Shown: piece by piece, positions 22,882 through 23,554 of the stretch
Layout: each line of letters starts with the position of its first letter
Numbering within the stretch: position 1 is the stretch's first letter
Origin: Candidatus Poseidoniaceae archaeon
GTDB taxonomy: Archaea > Thermoplasmatota > Poseidoniia > Poseidoniales > Poseidoniaceae
Reading direction: 5' to 3'
DNA: 23,554 nt
Assembly (NCBI GenBank): GCA_023254445.1
Contig: JALRLN010000009.1
Location: 1-23,554, forward strand
Translations under genes and position numbers: made by a program
Notes under the pieces: model-generated
Databases searched by the model: none
What the model was told of the DNA's origin: nothing
Seen by the model: the letters and a program-made list of their open reading frames with translations, nothing else

Positions 22882-23554
22882 ATGGCGGTCTGGGTCGTGA
22901 CTGGAGCGAACCGCGGCCTCGGTGCTCGTTTTGTCGAGGTGCTCAGCGCACGGGGGGACACCGTGTTCGCAGGTGCGCGCGACCCAACACAGGTGCCTGA
23001 TTCCAGCGGCCCGGGTGCCGTGCACCCGCTTCCGCTGGACGTCCGCAACGACGCAAGCGTGGACGCCTTCGCGAAGGCCATCGCCGCGTCCACCGGCCAC
23101 GTGGACGTGTTGCTCAACAACGCAGGCGTCGCCGACGGCCGGTGGTCCGACCTGTCGGACGTGGACCCTGCCACGATGCTCGACGTGTTCGACGTGAACA
23201 CGGTCGGCCCGCTTCGGACGAGCAGGGCGCTTTGGGGCCTGCTGCTGAAGGCGCCCGAAGGCGGCCGAATCGCCCACATCTCGAGCCTGATGGGGTCCAT
23301 CGAGGACTGCGCCTCCGGCCGGTCCTACGCCTACCGGCCTTCGAAAACGGCGCTGAACATGGTGTCGAAGATCCTCGCCGTCGAAGGCACGGCCCACGGC
23401 ATCACCTCGACCGCCTACCATCCCGGCTGGGTCAAGACCGAGATGGGCGGCGAGCACGCACCGCTCAGCATCGAGGAGAGCGTCGGCGACCTGCTTGGGC
23501 TCATCGACCGGCAAGACGCTTCGGTGTCGGGCGGCTTCCTCGAGCACACGGGCC
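22882..23554 (+). CDS. Short-chain dehydrogenase/reductase (3' end cut by window)
   Basis: A classical SDR oxidoreductase using NAD(P)H; the substrate cannot be assigned. The 224 visible residues hold the nucleotide-binding TGANRGLG (7-14), NNAG (79-82), catalytic Ser134/135 (HISS), Tyr151 and Lys155 (YRPSK), and HPGWVKTEMGG (180-190), a signature shared with carbonyl-reductase/C-factor-like SDRs. The frame stays open to the last base of the window, but the sequence reaches GGFLEHTG, which in this subgroup lies close to the C-terminus, so only a few residues are missing. It starts 21 bases after the radical SAM gene on the same strand with no obvious ribosome-binding site or TATA box, so co-transcription is likely. 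Confidence 0.93.
   Translation, partial: MAVWVVTGANRGLGARFVEVLSARGDTVFAGARDPTQVPDSSGPGAVHPLPLDVRNDASVDAFAKAIAASTGHVDVLLNNAGVADGRWSDLSDVDPATMLDVFDVNTVGPLRTSRALWGLLLKAPEGGRIAHISSLMGSIEDCASGRSYAYRPSKTALNMVSKILAVEGTAHGITSTAYHPGWVKTEMGGEHAPLSIEESVGDLLGLIDRQDASVSGGFLEHTG

Noticed and set aside
20881..23547. Open frame of almost 900 codons on the - strand across the radical SAM and SDR genes
   Set aside because: It is antisense to two genes with intact family motifs and also overlaps the ABC-F start. The translation has no recognisable domain.

Overview
The window is a gene-dense, GC-rich stretch of archaeal DNA. The archaeal marks are a PCNA sliding clamp, transcription factor S, a nop5–fibrillarin pair, and several TATA boxes about 25 bases upstream of start codons. 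A very large secreted protein made of repeated acidic Dx(D/N)xDG modules, and a membrane/coiled-coil protein with a GD-rich tail motif, resemble marine planktonic Euryarchaeota (Marine Group II / Ca. Poseidoniales, Thermoplasmatota). That placement is inference from gene content; there is no rRNA gene here to confirm it.

Layout, left to right. (1) 1-1356 (+): the 3' part of an ABC exporter. (2) 2841-1357 (-): a family-2 glycosyltransferase with membrane segments, then a small two-helix membrane protein. (3) 2877-4592 (+): PCNA, then a three-helix membrane protein with a coiled coil. (4) 4946-4593 (-): transcription factor S, divergent from (5) 5043-7679 (+): nop5, flpA and a bacterial-type formamidopyrimidine-DNA glycosylase, joined by overlapping stop/start codons. 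(6) 9787-7682 (-): a PPP-type phosphatase with a long unknown tail, an ATGA-coupled 66-residue protein and a LysE/RhtB exporter. (7) 11337-9919 (-): an AAA+ ATPase with its own promoter. (8) 14764-11381 (-): IcmF, the fused B12-dependent isobutyryl-CoA mutase and its GTPase chaperone. (9) 14864-15406 (+): a stand-alone H-NOX haem nitric-oxide sensor, divergent from icmF. (10) 20953-15421 (-): an ABC-F ATPase, then the giant calcium-repeat surface protein. (11) 21043-23554 (+): a radical SAM protein with a C-terminal helix-hairpin-helix, and a short-chain dehydrogenase cut by the window end.

Functional themes. Informational genes (pcn, tfs, nop5-flpA) cluster on the left. Envelope and transport functions (ABC exporter, glycosyltransferase, LysE, giant surface protein) are spread through the window. 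B12/radical and gas-sensing chemistry lies on the right. The most unusual item is the H-NOX gene: this family is well known from bacteria and eukaryotes but is not a usual archaeal gene. It keeps every haem-binding signature residue and sits head-to-head with a cobalamin enzyme, a class of enzyme that nitric oxide can inhibit.

No tRNA, rRNA, CRISPR array, insertion sequence or integrase was seen. No gene-free stretch exceeds about 130 bases. Convergent genes meet almost end to end, twice at a TGATCA palindrome that supplies both stop codons.
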